Source: DASVTR01 sp033855775 (GTDB lineage Bacteria; Acidobacteriota; Blastocatellia; Pyrinomonadales; Pyrinomonadaceae). Taken from it: a DNA stretch of 64,000 bases. The position numbers and the translations under genes were made by a program. The stretch is from assembly GCA_033855775.1 (NCBI GenBank), contig JAWVFT010000037.1:23323-87322 (forward strand), given 5' to 3'. The stretch's first letter is position 1. Every line of letters starts with the position of its first letter. The notes beneath the pieces are model-generated. The model saw nothing but the letters and a program-made list of their open reading frames with translations. It was not told the origin of the DNA and searched no databases. Shown here piece by piece: positions 6,686 to 16,084 of this stretch.

Positions 6686-8785
6686 TCACTGTGGAATAAA
6701 CGCCGCGGGCAAAGGCTGGTCGGCGCTCTCGCCCCACAAACGAATCTGCGCCGCGTTGTTTGAACTGTTAAGGATGTACCAGTTGCTCTCTGAGGGACGA
6801 AAGACTGCGATGTCCGCTTTGCCGTCGCCGTCGTAATCGCCGGGAACGGGTTGGTCTGAAGCGTCGCCCCAACCGCGAATCGTCACGCCGCCGCCGCTCC
6901 TGCGTATGTACCAGACGCCCTCGCCCGGACGATACACGGCCATGTCCGTCTTCCCGTCGCCGTCATAATCTGCGGGGACTAGTTTGTCGTTCGCCAAGCC
7001 CCAGTTCATCACAGTCGCAGGGTTCGAGCTATTGAGAATATACCAGGCGCCTTCGCTTGGCCTGTAGACGGCGATGTCTGTTTTATCGTCGCCGTCGTAG
7101 TCGCCGGGAACGGGCTTGTCTGTCGGGTCGCCCCAACCCTGCACTCTGGCCGAGCCGTTGCTGCTCTGGCGTATGTACCAGTTGCCCTCGCTTAATCTGT
7201 AGACGGCGAAGTCAGTCTTGCCGTCCGCGTCGTAGTCGCCGGGGACAGGCACGTCGCCGCTGCCTCCCCAGTTTTGCAGGGCCACTGTGTTGTCCGAGCT
7301 ACGACGGACATACCAGTTGCCTTCGGGCTGGCGGAAGACTGCGAAGTCTGTCTTGCCGTCGCCGTCATAATCGCCGGGCACGCTGATGTCGCCGAGCGGG
7401 CGCGCGCCCCACTGTTGTTCGAGCAGCGAGTTGGTCGAGCTATTGAGGCTGCGCCAGACGCCCGTCTGCGGTTGCCAGACTGCGATGTCCGTCTTGCCGT
7501 CGCCGTCAAAGTCGGGCGTGCGCTGCCCCGCGCCCAACGCGAGCGGGCGCACGTCAACGATAATCAAGCCGTTATCCAGGTCGCTCAGCAACACCTTGTC
7601 CATGCCCAGAAACGGGTAGACGCCCCAGTTGCCGTCAAACGTGCCGGGCTGGCATTCGTCGTGATAAGGAGTTTCCGGCCTGTCGCAATCATGGCTCGGC
7701 TGGTTGGGCTGAAGGCCGAAAGGCAGGCCGCTGATTTTGTCTGTCCCCGGCGGGACGACGGCGGGGAATGTGTCGTAGGAGCCGACGCGAATCGGGTTGG
7801 CCGGATTCCTGATATTAAAAACCTGCAAGCCCGCTTGATAAAAAGAGACGTAGAGCAAATCGCCGACGACGACAGGGTTGTGCGGGCAGATGGCCGTGAT
7901 GCCGAAAGTGTCCGCGGTAAAAGATGAGACGAGAATTGGCGCCGCCGGATTTTTAATATCGAAGATGCGGACATCGCCGTTCAGGAGTTCGCGGCAACTG
8001 ACCAGATAGTTGCCGTCGGGCGTCGGCCAACTGCTGTGTGAGTTGGTTCCCGAATTGACGACGCCGAGCAGGATGGGCGCGCGATTGCCGATGTCGGTCA
8101 CGTCCCAGATGTCCGTCTTGCCCGTGCTGGTCGCCGTTCCCCAACCGGAAGTGAACATGCGATTGTTGACGACCGTGATGGCGTGAATGAAGCGCGCGTC
8201 GGTGGCGATGATGTTTCTGACGAAGGCCGGGGCCGCAGGATTGCTGACGTTGATGACCTTGATGGTCGTCGTCCGCGAGTCGGCCTCGTAGAGAAAATTC
8301 CCGTCGAGGAAAATCTCGTGAATCGTGTCAAAGCCGCCGCCGTTGGTCGAAGTAATCTTGCTGATTAAGATTGGATTGGCCGGATTGGAGACGTTGACGA
8401 CGTGGACGCCGCCGCCGTTGCCGCTGCCGAAATAAGCGATGCCGTTTCGCCCGATGGCTTCGAGAAACTGCTGCGCGGGCGCAGGATTATAATGCGCCGC
8501 GACCGACGGAGCCAAAGGATTCGAGACATCGATAATCAAGGCTCCGCGCGCGTTGTAGGTTCCGAGGAACGCCAGATGGCCGTCGCCGCCCAAATCCGCA
8601 TACTGGTCATTGCCGACGAAAGGATTAAGCTGCCCGACCAGATTGATGTTCTGCGCTTGCGCCGCAAAGCTCAGGACACAGAGCGCGACGAGCGCGAGAC
8701 TAGCGTTGATAACAGCCCGCGCGCGCGATTGCAGGGCAACGTGTCTCAGCGCGTTGATGCGCGCGTTGGTGTTCGAGTTTTTCAT
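6686..8785 (-). CDS. Exported LVIVD-repeat and FG-GAP/VCBS-type repeat protein
   Basis: 699 residues. An N-terminal basic region and hydrophobic stretch ending in AAQA (about residues 20-44) form a signal peptide. Residues about 45-415 hold some seven LVIVD-type units (GALIIDVSNP, GVHVVNVSNP, IKVINVSNP, VRIFDIKNP, LQVFNIRNP), expected to fold as a beta-propeller. Residues about 425-695 hold six units of about 45 residues with the consensus GDYDGDGKTDIAVFRPSEG, Ca-binding FG-GAP/VCBS-like. The protein ends in PLPAAFIPQ, the same tail as the 2308-residue protein at 38.2 kb. It is probably a secreted or surface protein; no enzymatic motif is visible. A short direct repeat lies upstream at 8888-8926. 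Confidence 0.8.
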   Translation of the reverse strand: MKNSNTNARINALRHVALQSRARAVINASLALVALCVLSFAAQAQNINLVGQLNPFVGNDQYADLGGDGHLAFLGTYNARGALIIDVSNPLAPSVAAHYNPAPAQQFLEAIGRNGIAYFGSGNGGGVHVVNVSNPANPILISKITSTNGGGFDTIHEIFLDGNFLYEADSRTTTIKVINVSNPAAPAFVRNIIATDARFIHAITVVNNRMFTSGWGTATSTGKTDIWDVTDIGNRAPILLGVVNSGTNSHSSWPTPDGNYLVSCRELLNGDVRIFDIKNPAAPILVSSFTADTFGITAICPHNPVVVGDLLYVSFYQAGLQVFNIRNPANPIRVGSYDTFPAVVPPGTDKISGLPFGLQPNQPSHDCDRPETPYHDECQPGTFDGNWGVYPFLGMDKVLLSDLDNGLIIVDVRPLALGAGQRTPDFDGDGKTDIAVWQPQTGVWRSLNSSTNSLLEQQWGARPLGDISVPGDYDGDGKTDFAVFRQPEGNWYVRRSSDNTVALQNWGGSGDVPVPGDYDADGKTDFAVYRLSEGNWYIRQSSNGSARVQGWGDPTDKPVPGDYDGDDKTDIAVYRPSEGAWYILNSSNPATVMNWGLANDKLVPADYDGDGKTDMAVYRPGEGVWYIRRSGGGVTIRGWGDASDQPVPGDYDGDGKADIAVFRPSESNWYILNSSNNAAQIRLWGESADQPLPAAFIPQ

Positions 8786-8887
8786 AGCGTCCGTCTACAA
8801 ACTTTCAGCGTTCAGAGAGAGAGAATCGTTCAACGGGCGCGAGCGCAGGATAGCAAGCGCGGTTCGAGGGAAACGAGATGGCTCGGT

Positions 8888-8926
8888 GGCAAATGACCGG
8901 GCGAAGGCAGATGACTGGCGAAGCCT
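8888..8926. repeat. Short direct repeat (GGCARATGACYGGGCGAA-like)
   Basis: GGCAAATGACCGGGCGAA is followed immediately by GGCAGATGACTGGCGAA, a 17-18 nt direct repeat. It ends at the 3' end of the HARE-HTH gene (stop at 8926) and lies upstream of the exported FG-GAP gene. It resembles the other short-word intergenic repeats. Confidence 0.5.
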
Positions 8927-9516
8927 TAGGAAGCCTGCGACGCATCGCGCATCACCAGATCAAACGTGCCGGGCGCGACTTTGCGAAAACGTGGATTGCG
9001 ATTGAGCGAGACGGCGATGCTGATGGTCGGATTATGTCCTGTGAAATTGAACCCGCCTTCGAGCAGGCGATTATAAATCTCGTTGACGTGCAGCGGCTCG
9101 CGCGACTCGCGCAGCAGGGCGGTCGCCGCGTATGAAATCGTGCGGTCAGCGAACCTGTCGTCCTTCACTTCGACATCGTTGCGCAGCGGCGGAATGTGAT
9201 GCTTGGGGAGGCTGTCGCGCGCCTGCGTTTGAACCGGGCGCGCGTTGTCATGACGAAGCGCGGCTTCCAGTTCGGCGTCCGACGGGATGGCTGCGGGGGC
9301 TGGCTGCGGCGTAGAGTTAGCGCTCAGGACGGATGACAGCAGACGAAAGATGGCAGCCTCCGTCTGTCCCGTCAGCGTGTCCATCTCTTGCAGTTCGGCG
9401 CGGACTGTCTCGGCCTCCGCTTCCAGTTCGGCGAGGCGCGCGGCGAGGCGCGTGCGCGCGGCCCGCGCTTGTCGCAAGCTTTGTTCGAGCGTCGAAATCA
9501 GGTTTTCAGTGGCCAT
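8926..9516 (-). CDS. HARE-HTH domain protein with N-terminal coiled coil
   Basis: About 196 residues. Residues 5-50 are a heptad-rich coiled coil (LEQSLRQARAARTRLAARL). A flexible proline/alanine segment follows, then a C-terminal winged helix of the HARE-HTH type (about 130-190): PLHVNEIYNRLLEGGFNF then SIAVSLNRNPRFRKVAPGTF. HARE-HTH domains occur in HB1/ASXL proteins, RNA polymerase delta and restriction enzymes, and are thought to bind DNA. The role here is unknown. ATG at 9516 is preferred over TTG at 9519 because AGG lies nine bases upstream. It begins 7 bp after the stop of the polyprenyl synthase gene, so the two are likely co-transcribed. Confidence 0.75.
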   Translation of the reverse strand: MATENLISTLEQSLRQARAARTRLAARLAELEAEAETVRAELQEMDTLTGQTEAAIFRLLSSVLSANSTPQPAPAAIPSDAELEAALRHDNARPVQTQARDSLPKHHIPPLRNDVEVKDDRFADRTISYAATALLRESREPLHVNEIYNRLLEGGFNFTGHNPTISIAVSLNRNPRFRKVAPGTFDLVMRDASQAS

Positions 9517-9522
9517 CAATTT

Positions 9523-10542
9523 TTACCTGTCGCGTTCGATGATGTAAGTCGGAATCGAGAGCAGCGCGTCGCAGTGTTCCGACTCCGGCAGGACGGAGAG
9601 CGAGCGGCGGGCGGCGTCTGCATATTCCCACGCGCGCTCGCGCGCTCGTTCGAGCGCGCCGCTCGTCTCGACCGCTTCAAGCAGCGCCTTTCGATTGACC
9701 TGCTCGTAGTTCCCTTCACGCATCACGGTCTGCACGTCGGCGCGCAAGGACGAATCATGCTCAAGGAGATAGATGAGCGGCAAGGTCAGCTTGCCTTCAA
9801 GCAAATCCGCGCCCGCTGCTTTGCCGAGCGTCTCTTCGGTGGCTGTGAAATCCAGCAGGTCGTCAATGAGTTGAAAGGCCGTGCCGAGTTGGAGGCCGTA
9901 GTTTCTCAAAGCGCTTTGACGCTCTTCATCCGCGCCGCCGAGAATCGCTCCAATCTCGCAGCATGCGCTGAAGAGAAAAGCCGTCTTGCGTTGCAGGATG
10001 TCCAGATATTGCGCCTCAGACAAGTCTGTGCGTCCGAGCAAAGTCAGTTGCAGCAACTCGCCTTCGGTCATCTTGCGCGTCACGGTAGTCAGAATATCGA
10101 GAATCGGCAGCGAGCGTTCCGCGAGGCTGGTTTCAAAGGCGGACATGTAGAGCCAGTCGCCCATCAACACGGCGGTCTGGTTGCCGAAGCGCGAGTTAAT
10201 CGAGGGACGATTGCGGCGCGTCTCGGCGTTGTCGATGATGTCGTCGTGAACGAGCGTGGCCGTGTGCAGAAATTCCATCACGGCGGCCATCCGAATCGAG
10301 TTCGGGCGAGCCGCTTCGCCGCCGACCGCGTAGTTGGCCAGCAGCGTCAAAGCGGGACGCACACGCTTGCCGCCCGAAGCGCGCAGGTAATCGCTCAAGT
10401 AGGCGATGACCTGAATGTTTGAGCGAGCCTGCCGTTCAAATTCCTCTTCGACCAGGGCAAGCTCGGAGGCTATCAATTTGAAGATGCGCCGCGCCGAAAC
10501 CTGCGGGTCAATCATGAATGCGGCGTGGCTTGAAGTTGACAT
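9523..10542 (-). CDS. Polyprenyl (octaprenyl-type) diphosphate synthase
   Basis: 339 residues, trans-isoprenyl diphosphate synthase family. The first Asp-rich motif is VHDDIIDNAETRR (about residue 100) and the second is QLIDDLLDFT (about 227); GGKRVRPAL lies before the first. Such enzymes condense isopentenyl diphosphate onto farnesyl diphosphate to make the side chain of quinones. Chain length cannot be read reliably from sequence; IspB-like octa- to nonaprenyl is the best guess. The cytoplasmic enzyme is followed by the HARE-HTH gene with a short gap. The heptamer repeat at 10551-10630 lies just upstream of its start. Confidence 0.9.
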   Translation of the reverse strand: MSTSSHAAFMIDPQVSARRIFKLIASELALVEEEFERQARSNIQVIAYLSDYLRASGGKRVRPALTLLANYAVGGEAARPNSIRMAAVMEFLHTATLVHDDIIDNAETRRNRPSINSRFGNQTAVLMGDWLYMSAFETSLAERSLPILDILTTVTRKMTEGELLQLTLLGRTDLSEAQYLDILQRKTAFLFSACCEIGAILGGADEERQSALRNYGLQLGTAFQLIDDLLDFTATEETLGKAAGADLLEGKLTLPLIYLLEHDSSLRADVQTVMREGNYEQVNRKALLEAVETSGALERARERAWEYADAARRSLSVLPESEHCDALLSIPTYIIERDR

Positions 10543-10550
10543 ATTAATCC

Positions 10551-10630
10551 AGTGACAAGTGACAAGTGACGAGTGACAAGCAATGAAGTTAAAAACGTGG
10601 CTCTTAACTTGTCACTCGTCACTCGTCACT
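10551..10630. repeat. Inverted array of AGTGACR heptamers
   Basis: The left arm (10551-10580) is AGTGACA AGTGACA AGTGACG AGTGACA AG. The right arm (10607-10630) is the inverse, whose reverse complement is AGTGACG AGTGACG AGTGACA AGT. The arms are joined by a 26-base loop. The array sits between the YajQ stop and the polyprenyl synthase start on the same strand. It has the same layout as the 4259-4330 array but a different heptamer (GTGAC instead of GTGAT). Confidence 0.9.
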
Positions 10631-10634
10631 GCTC

Positions 10635-11132
10635 TTAGTTAGAACGGTAGTTGGTAAACTGCATGTCTATGCCGAAGTCTTTGGCTTTCAGCTTGGCGAT
10701 GACATCCTGCAAGGTGTCGCGGTCTTTGCCTGTGATTCTTAAGACATCGCCCTGAATCGCGGCCTGCACCTTCGCTTTCGTGTCCTTGATAAACTTGACA
10801 ATCTCTTTCGCTTTGTCCTGCGGGATGCCCTGCTGAATCTGCACGCGCTGGCGCAAGGTTCCGCCGGCCGCAGGCTCAGCCGTCTGATAGCTCAAAGCCT
10901 TGAGCGGCACGCCGCGACGCACCAGCTTTTGCTGGAAGATGTCGTTCATGTTGCGCAACCGCGTCTCGTCCTCGGCTGTCAAAACGAGTTCTTTCTCTTC
11001 CAAAGCGACGCGGGCCGCGCTTCCCTTAAAATCGAAACGCTGTCCGACCTCTTTCATCGTCTGGTTGATGGCGTTGTTGATTTCCGCGCGGTCAACTTCG
11101 GAAACGATGTCGAATGAATTCTGTTGGGCCAT
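10635..11132 (-). CDS. yajQ: YajQ family nucleotide-binding protein
   Basis: 165 residues, the full length of the family. The typical start SFDIVSEVDRAEINNAINQ and end DFGIDMQFTNYR are present. YajQ proteins are small cytoplasmic proteins with two ferredoxin-like subdomains; some bind cyclic di-GMP and act with LysR-type regulators in Xanthomonas. Whether this one binds cyclic di-GMP cannot be told from the sequence. The stop codon is followed after a few bases by the AGTGACR heptamer array. Confidence 0.92.
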   Translation of the reverse strand: MAQQNSFDIVSEVDRAEINNAINQTMKEVGQRFDFKGSAARVALEEKELVLTAEDETRLRNMNDIFQQKLVRRGVPLKALSYQTAEPAAGGTLRQRVQIQQGIPQDKAKEIVKFIKDTKAKVQAAIQGDVLRITGKDRDTLQDVIAKLKAKDFGIDMQFTNYRSN

Positions 11133-11229
11133 AAGAATCTAAAACGATTTGCGCCTTTCGCGCGCATCGAAAAAGCGAACGCATGAGCATAACATCAAAA
11201 CCGAGCGCGATGAAAGTTCCGCTGAGATT

Positions 11230-12060
11230 TCATCTTTGAGATGCGCGGTCAAGCTGAGCGTCCGCGGATTGCGGCGGCGGCTTCAAGTTGAAAAAGCGGA
11301 AGAAATTCTCCGTTGTCAGGCGACCGAGTTCTTCAGTTTCCAACCCGCGCAACTCCGCGAGACAGCGAGCCACTTCGACGACGCGCGCCGGTTCGTTGCG
11401 CCTGCCGCGAAACGGCACGGGCGTCAGAAATGGGCAATCCGTTTCGATGAACAAGCGGTCGAGCGGAACCAGCATCGCCGCCTCGCGTAAATTATCGGCC
11501 TTCTTAAAAGTCACGTTCCCCGCGAAGGAAACCATGAAGCCAAGCTCCAACACGCTCTCGGCCATGCGTGGACTGCCGCCGAAACAATGCATCACGCCGC
11601 CCACATTTGAACTGCTCCATTCGTCGCGCAGGATAGCGACCGTCTCATCGTCCGCCGCGCGCGAGTGAATGATGACGGGCAGGCTCGCAGCGCGGGCCAG
11701 TCGCAACTGGCGGGCGAAGACAGCGCGTTGCTCGTCGTGTGGGCTGTGGTCGTAGTGATAGTCAAGACCAATCTCGCCCCAGGCCACAACGCGCTCGCTG
11801 CGTCGCGCGAGTTCGTTCAAACGCTGCTCGGCTGCGTCATCGAACAAGCGCGCGTCGTGTGGATGCACTCCGACCGCCGCGTAAACATCATCGTAACGCT
11901 CGGCCACACGAACGGCGCGCTCAAGCGTTCCGCTGTGCGGGTCGCCCGTCCCGACGTTCAGGATAGCGACGACGCCCGCATCGCGCGCACGCGCGACAAC
12001 CTCGTCGCGGTCTGCGTCGTAATCTTCACCGTCGATGTGCGCGTGCGAATCAACAAACAT
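11230..12060 (-). CDS. tatD: TatD family metal-dependent deoxyribonuclease
   Basis: 276 residues when started at ATG 12060 (MFVDSHAHID); sequence upstream in the frame is not TatD-like. TIM-barrel amidohydrolase motifs: DSHAHID at the N-terminus, GEIGLDYHYD near residue 95, VIIHSRAADDE near 130, MHCFGG near 155 and FIETDCPFLTPVPFRGRRN near 205. These are the metal ligands and signature of TatD enzymes, 3'-5' exonucleases or DNases acting in the cytoplasm. The gene lies 19 bp after metG, an arrangement found in many bacteria (metG-tatD), and is probably co-transcribed with it. Confidence 0.92.
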   Translation of the reverse strand: MFVDSHAHIDGEDYDADRDEVVARARDAGVVAILNVGTGDPHSGTLERAVRVAERYDDVYAAVGVHPHDARLFDDAAEQRLNELARRSERVVAWGEIGLDYHYDHSPHDEQRAVFARQLRLARAASLPVIIHSRAADDETVAILRDEWSSSNVGGVMHCFGGSPRMAESVLELGFMVSFAGNVTFKKADNLREAAMLVPLDRLFIETDCPFLTPVPFRGRRNEPARVVEVARCLAELRGLETEELGRLTTENFFRFFNLKPPPQSADAQLDRASQR

Positions 12061-12079
12061 GCGCGAAAGGCAGCAGCCG

Positions 12080-14239
12080 TTATTTGAGTCTCGCTCCGTT
12101 GGGAACGTCTTCGATGAAGGTGGCGACGACGGGACGGCCTTCATCGCCGACGGAGGCGGCGACGACCATGCCCTGCGATTCAAGCCCGCGCAACTTTCGC
12201 GGCTTGAGATTGGCGACGACGACGACCTTGCGACCAATCATCTTCTCCGGCTCGTAGTGTTCGGCGATGCCCGCCAGAATCTGTCGCGGCTCGGCTTCGC
12301 CCAAATCAATGGTGAAGCGCAGCAGCTTGTCCGACTTCGGCACGCGCTCGGCGGTCAGGATTTCGCCGACGCGCAGGTCAACTTTGGCGAAGTCGTCAAT
12401 CTCTATGAAAGTCTTTTCAGCTTGCTTCTCTTCCTGCGGTTGCGCGTCCGTTGAGGGCGCAACGGCGTCGGCTTCGGTCGCGCCCTGCGTGGGCGGCGCT
12501 GGCTGAGTTTCCGCAGTGATGGCGGAGCCTTCAACGGCGTCGGCTTCGGTGGCGTGCGTTCCTGCGTGCGGCTCTGTGGCCTTCGTGATGTCGCTCATAA
12601 TTTTTGCTTTATCAAGACGCGGAAAGAGCGGCTGCACTTCGCCGATGCGCGTCGCTGCGGAAAGAGTTCCCCAGGTAAGTTTGGACGGGTCGGAGTCGGC
12701 CAGATTGTCCGGCAGTCCGAGTTGAGCATAAATGCCGCGCGTCGCTTCCGGCATCACCGGATGCAGCAGGACGCAGAGCCAGCGCAGGGCTTCGGCGGCG
12801 CGATACAAGATGGCATCGAGCGTCTGTCGCTGCTCATCCTGCTTCGCCAGTTCCCATGGCTTGGCGTCGGAAATCATCTTGTCAACGCGCGCGACAATTC
12901 CCCAAGCCGCTTCGAGCGCGCGGCTGAAAGAGTAGTCTTCGAAGAGACGGACGTACTGGTCTCTGTGTTGTTCGAGGGCGGAGACGAGAGCCTGCGGGTC
13001 AGGGTCAACGCCCGCGCGCTTGGCTGTCAGGTAATTCTCTTCCGTGATGTCGCCGGAAGGAACCAGCCCGTCGCGGTAGCGATGAATCATCGTCAGCGTG
13101 CGGCTCGAAAGATTGCCGAGGCCGCTCGCAAGGTCTGAGTTAGCGCGGTCAACGACCGCCTCGTAGCCGAACTTGCCGTCCTGCCCGAAGACCATTTCAC
13201 GCAGGCAAAAGTAGCGCACGACATCGTTGGGAAAGTGGCGATGAAGGACTTCAAGCTCGATGGCGTTGCCGAGCGTCTTTGACATCTTGCGCCCGTTCGG
13301 GTCGAGCCACATGCCGTGCGCGAAGATCGTGCGCGGCGGCTCAAGCCCGGCGGCCAGCAGCAGGGCGGGCCAGTAGACGGCGTGAAAACGCAGGATGTCT
13401 TTGCCGACCAAATGGACTGCGGGCCAGAACTTTTCAAAGCCGACCGCGCGCTCGCGCTCTTCGTTGCCGAAGCCAATCGCGGTGATGTAGTTGGTCAGCG
13501 CGTCAATCCAGAGATAGATGGTGTGCGTCGGGTCGTCCGGCACGGGGAGGCCCCAACTGACGGAAGAGGTTTGACGGCTGACGGACAAGTCCTGCAAGCC
13601 GCCGCGCACGAAGCTCAAGACTTCGTTGCGCCGCGCTTCGGGTCGAATGAAATCGGCGCGCTCTTCGTAGAGCTTGAGCAGCGCATCCGCGTAATCACTG
13701 AGCCGGAAAAAGTAGCTCTCTTCGGAAACACGGTCGAGCGGAATCAAGTGTTCGAGGCAGCGCGGCGGGTCGCCTTCCCTTTCCGGCTTGATGTACTCGT
13801 CCTCTGTTTTGTAGGCGGCGCAGGCGGCGCAGAACCAGCCTTCGTAAAATCCTTTGTAGATGGCCTCGCGCCCCTTCGGCGTTTGCGCGCGACGAACGCG
13901 CCGCCACAACTCCGTCACGCCTTCGTAGTGGAAAGGCTCGGTCGTCCGCATGAAGATGTCGTAGCCGCCGTGCGCCGTGTCTAAGTTGAAGTTGGCGAAC
14001 ATCTCCTTGAACTGGCGCGCGATGTCGTCGGCGTGTTCTTTCGGAGTGATGCCTTTGCGTTCGGCGATGCGCTGGATGTTGATGCCGTGCTCGTCGGTTC
14101 CGGTCAGGAAAAACGTCTCGGCCCCGCGCTGGCGTTGAAAGCGGCGCATGCTGTCTGCGACGATGGTCGTGTAGAGATGACCGATGTGCGGCAGGCTGTT
14201 GACGTAGTAAATCGGCGTTGTGATGTAGAAGGTCTTCAT
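12080..14239 (-). CDS. metG: Methionyl-tRNA synthetase with fused C-terminal tRNA-binding domain
   Basis: 719 residues from ATG 14239 (MKTFYITTPIYYVNS). The HIGH motif is seen as PHIGHLYT; the KMSKS motif reads KMSKT, followed by LGNAI. A class I core with a knuckle region (WFCAACAAYK) and anticodon domain reaches about residue 540. An Ala/Thr-rich linker with repeated ATEADAV words (about 555-605) leads to a C-terminal Trbp111-type OB fold (FAKVDLRVGEIL to the end) that improves tRNA binding and dimerises. It charges initiator and elongator tRNA-Met. It is followed by tatD. Confidence 0.95.
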   Translation of the reverse strand: MKTFYITTPIYYVNSLPHIGHLYTTIVADSMRRFQRQRGAETFFLTGTDEHGINIQRIAERKGITPKEHADDIARQFKEMFANFNLDTAHGGYDIFMRTTEPFHYEGVTELWRRVRRAQTPKGREAIYKGFYEGWFCAACAAYKTEDEYIKPEREGDPPRCLEHLIPLDRVSEESYFFRLSDYADALLKLYEERADFIRPEARRNEVLSFVRGGLQDLSVSRQTSSVSWGLPVPDDPTHTIYLWIDALTNYITAIGFGNEERERAVGFEKFWPAVHLVGKDILRFHAVYWPALLLAAGLEPPRTIFAHGMWLDPNGRKMSKTLGNAIELEVLHRHFPNDVVRYFCLREMVFGQDGKFGYEAVVDRANSDLASGLGNLSSRTLTMIHRYRDGLVPSGDITEENYLTAKRAGVDPDPQALVSALEQHRDQYVRLFEDYSFSRALEAAWGIVARVDKMISDAKPWELAKQDEQRQTLDAILYRAAEALRWLCVLLHPVMPEATRGIYAQLGLPDNLADSDPSKLTWGTLSAATRIGEVQPLFPRLDKAKIMSDITKATEPHAGTHATEADAVEGSAITAETQPAPPTQGATEADAVAPSTDAQPQEEKQAEKTFIEIDDFAKVDLRVGEILTAERVPKSDKLLRFTIDLGEAEPRQILAGIAEHYEPEKMIGRKVVVVANLKPRKLRGLESQGMVVAASVGDEGRPVVATFIEDVPNGARLK

Positions 14240-14329
14240 TCGTGAATCGTCGAGGTCTTCGGTCGTCAATCGTGAAGCGTCGTTGGAAGAAAACGTCTCT
14301 TCCGTTCAAGCTGCACGATGAAGGATTTG

Positions 14330-16015
14330 CTATTTACGGTTCTTTTGCGCTTTGGCAAATTCGTCCTGCGCGTTGAAGCGCGGCATCTCGTTGAGGTCGG
14401 CGATGCGACGACCGATGGCGAGCGCTATTTCGGCTTCCTGCGTCATCCCGCGAAAGTCCCAGTCGTCATGGTATTCGTCCGAAGGCTGATGATAGTTGGC
14501 CGTGTTGTAGGCTTGAAACTTCTCCTCGCCCCAACCTTTGGGCCGCCCGACGAAATCCTTGCCTTCCTTCAAACTGATTGAAGGCACGCCCGCCTTCGCG
14601 AACGGGAAATGGTCTGAGCGATAGAAAGAGCCTTGCTCCGGTCGCGGGTCGGAAACAACCGCCAGCGAACGCTCGCGCGCCACCGCTTCGACGACTGCTT
14701 GCAGCGACGAACGCTCTGCTCCGAGCGGCACAAAATCGCGCGTCGTGCCGAGTATGTTCATCGAGTCGAGATTGACGTTCGCGGCGGTCTTCGAGAGCGG
14801 CACGAGCGGATGCTTGGCGTACCATTCCGCGCCGAGCAAGCCTTGCTCTTCGGCGGTCGGGATGAGAAACAGAACGGAGCGGCGCGGTCGCTCGTTCGGC
14901 GGCAATTCCGAAAGGACTCTGGCAATCTCTATGACAGAGGCGACGCCCGAAGCGTTATCCACCGCGCCGTTGTAGATGTTGTCGCCCTTTGAGTTCGGCT
15001 CGCCGATGCCGAGATGATCCCAGTGGGCCGAGTAGACGACGTATTCGTCGCGCAGTCGCGGGTCACGACCGGGCAGGATGGCCGCGACGTTCGGAGCCTC
15101 GACACGTTTGAGTTGATTGTGGAAACTGAGCAGCGATTTTAAGTTGAGATTGACGGGCTGAAAATCGCGCGAGGCGGCCTTGCGGCGCAACTCGTCCAGG
15201 TTCTGCCCGCTCAAGCTCAACATCCGCCGCGCCGAAGCGTCTGTCATCCATGCGCGCATCTTCAGGAAAGGCGTCCGGTCGTTGTCGCCACGCGCGATGT
15301 CATAGCGCCACGAGCCGTTCGACGTGCGAACGACGCTCCAAGGATAGCCCGCCGATTCGTCCGTGTGCAGCAGAATCACTCCGGCTGCGCCGCGCCGCGC
15401 CGCCTCTTCAAACTTGTACGTCCAGCGACCGTAGTACGTGAGCGCGCGGCCTCCGAACAGACCCGGCTCCGAAGCCGTGGCCGGAGGGTCGTTGACCAGC
15501 ATCAACAGAATCTTGCCGCGATAATTATCGGCGCTGCCTTTGTAATCATTCCAGCGTTGCTCCGGCGCATCGATGCCGTAGCCGACGAAGACCAACTCGC
15601 CGCTGACATCAAGGTCAGCCGTCTGCGCTCCGGTGAACGCCACGTAGTCGGTCGGAAAGTTGAACGTCTCTTGGTCGGCGGAATCGCCTTTGATGATACT
15701 GAGCGTCATGTCCGGGTTGGCTTTGACGCCGACCAGCGAGACAGGCTGAAAGAAACTGCCCTTCGCGCCCGCGCCCTTCAAGCCCAGAGCCTCGAACTGC
15801 GCGGCGACATACTTGGCGGCCATCTCACCGCCGCGCGTTCCCGGCCCGCGCCCTTCCAGTAAGTCGTCCGAGAGAAACTTGATATGAGCGCGCAGAGCGT
15901 TTTCGTTAATCACGCTCGGCTGAGCCGCAGTCCTTCGTTGCGCCCAACCGGAGCCGCTCGCGCCACAAACTATCAACGCCGCCACGGTTATATTCCAGAG
16001 CCATCTTCTCATCAT
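14330..16015 (-). CDS. Secreted M28 family zinc aminopeptidase with PA domain
   Basis: 561 residues. The signal peptide MMRRWLWNITVAALIVCGA ends near SGWAQ. Residues about 130-300 form a protease-associated insert. The M28 catalytic part follows with ligands in order: SAHWDH, VDNASG, TAEEQG, NLDSM and YHQPSDE. This set supports a two-zinc exopeptidase of the aminopeptidase Y/Q-peptidase group, probably periplasmic or secreted. Specificity is not predictable. It stands between metG and folE on the minus strand, with no obvious shared function. Confidence 0.87.
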   Translation of the reverse strand: MMRRWLWNITVAALIVCGASGSGWAQRRTAAQPSVINENALRAHIKFLSDDLLEGRGPGTRGGEMAAKYVAAQFEALGLKGAGAKGSFFQPVSLVGVKANPDMTLSIIKGDSADQETFNFPTDYVAFTGAQTADLDVSGELVFVGYGIDAPEQRWNDYKGSADNYRGKILLMLVNDPPATASEPGLFGGRALTYYGRWTYKFEEAARRGAAGVILLHTDESAGYPWSVVRTSNGSWRYDIARGDNDRTPFLKMRAWMTDASARRMLSLSGQNLDELRRKAASRDFQPVNLNLKSLLSFHNQLKRVEAPNVAAILPGRDPRLRDEYVVYSAHWDHLGIGEPNSKGDNIYNGAVDNASGVASVIEIARVLSELPPNERPRRSVLFLIPTAEEQGLLGAEWYAKHPLVPLSKTAANVNLDSMNILGTTRDFVPLGAERSSLQAVVEAVARERSLAVVSDPRPEQGSFYRSDHFPFAKAGVPSISLKEGKDFVGRPKGWGEEKFQAYNTANYHQPSDEYHDDWDFRGMTQEAEIALAIGRRIADLNEMPRFNAQDEFAKAQKNRK

Positions 16016-16084
16016 GTTCGTCTCGCTGCCTGCGCCGTCAATTTTTAATCTTTCAACTTCGTCTCGCTACTTTAAAATCCGTCG

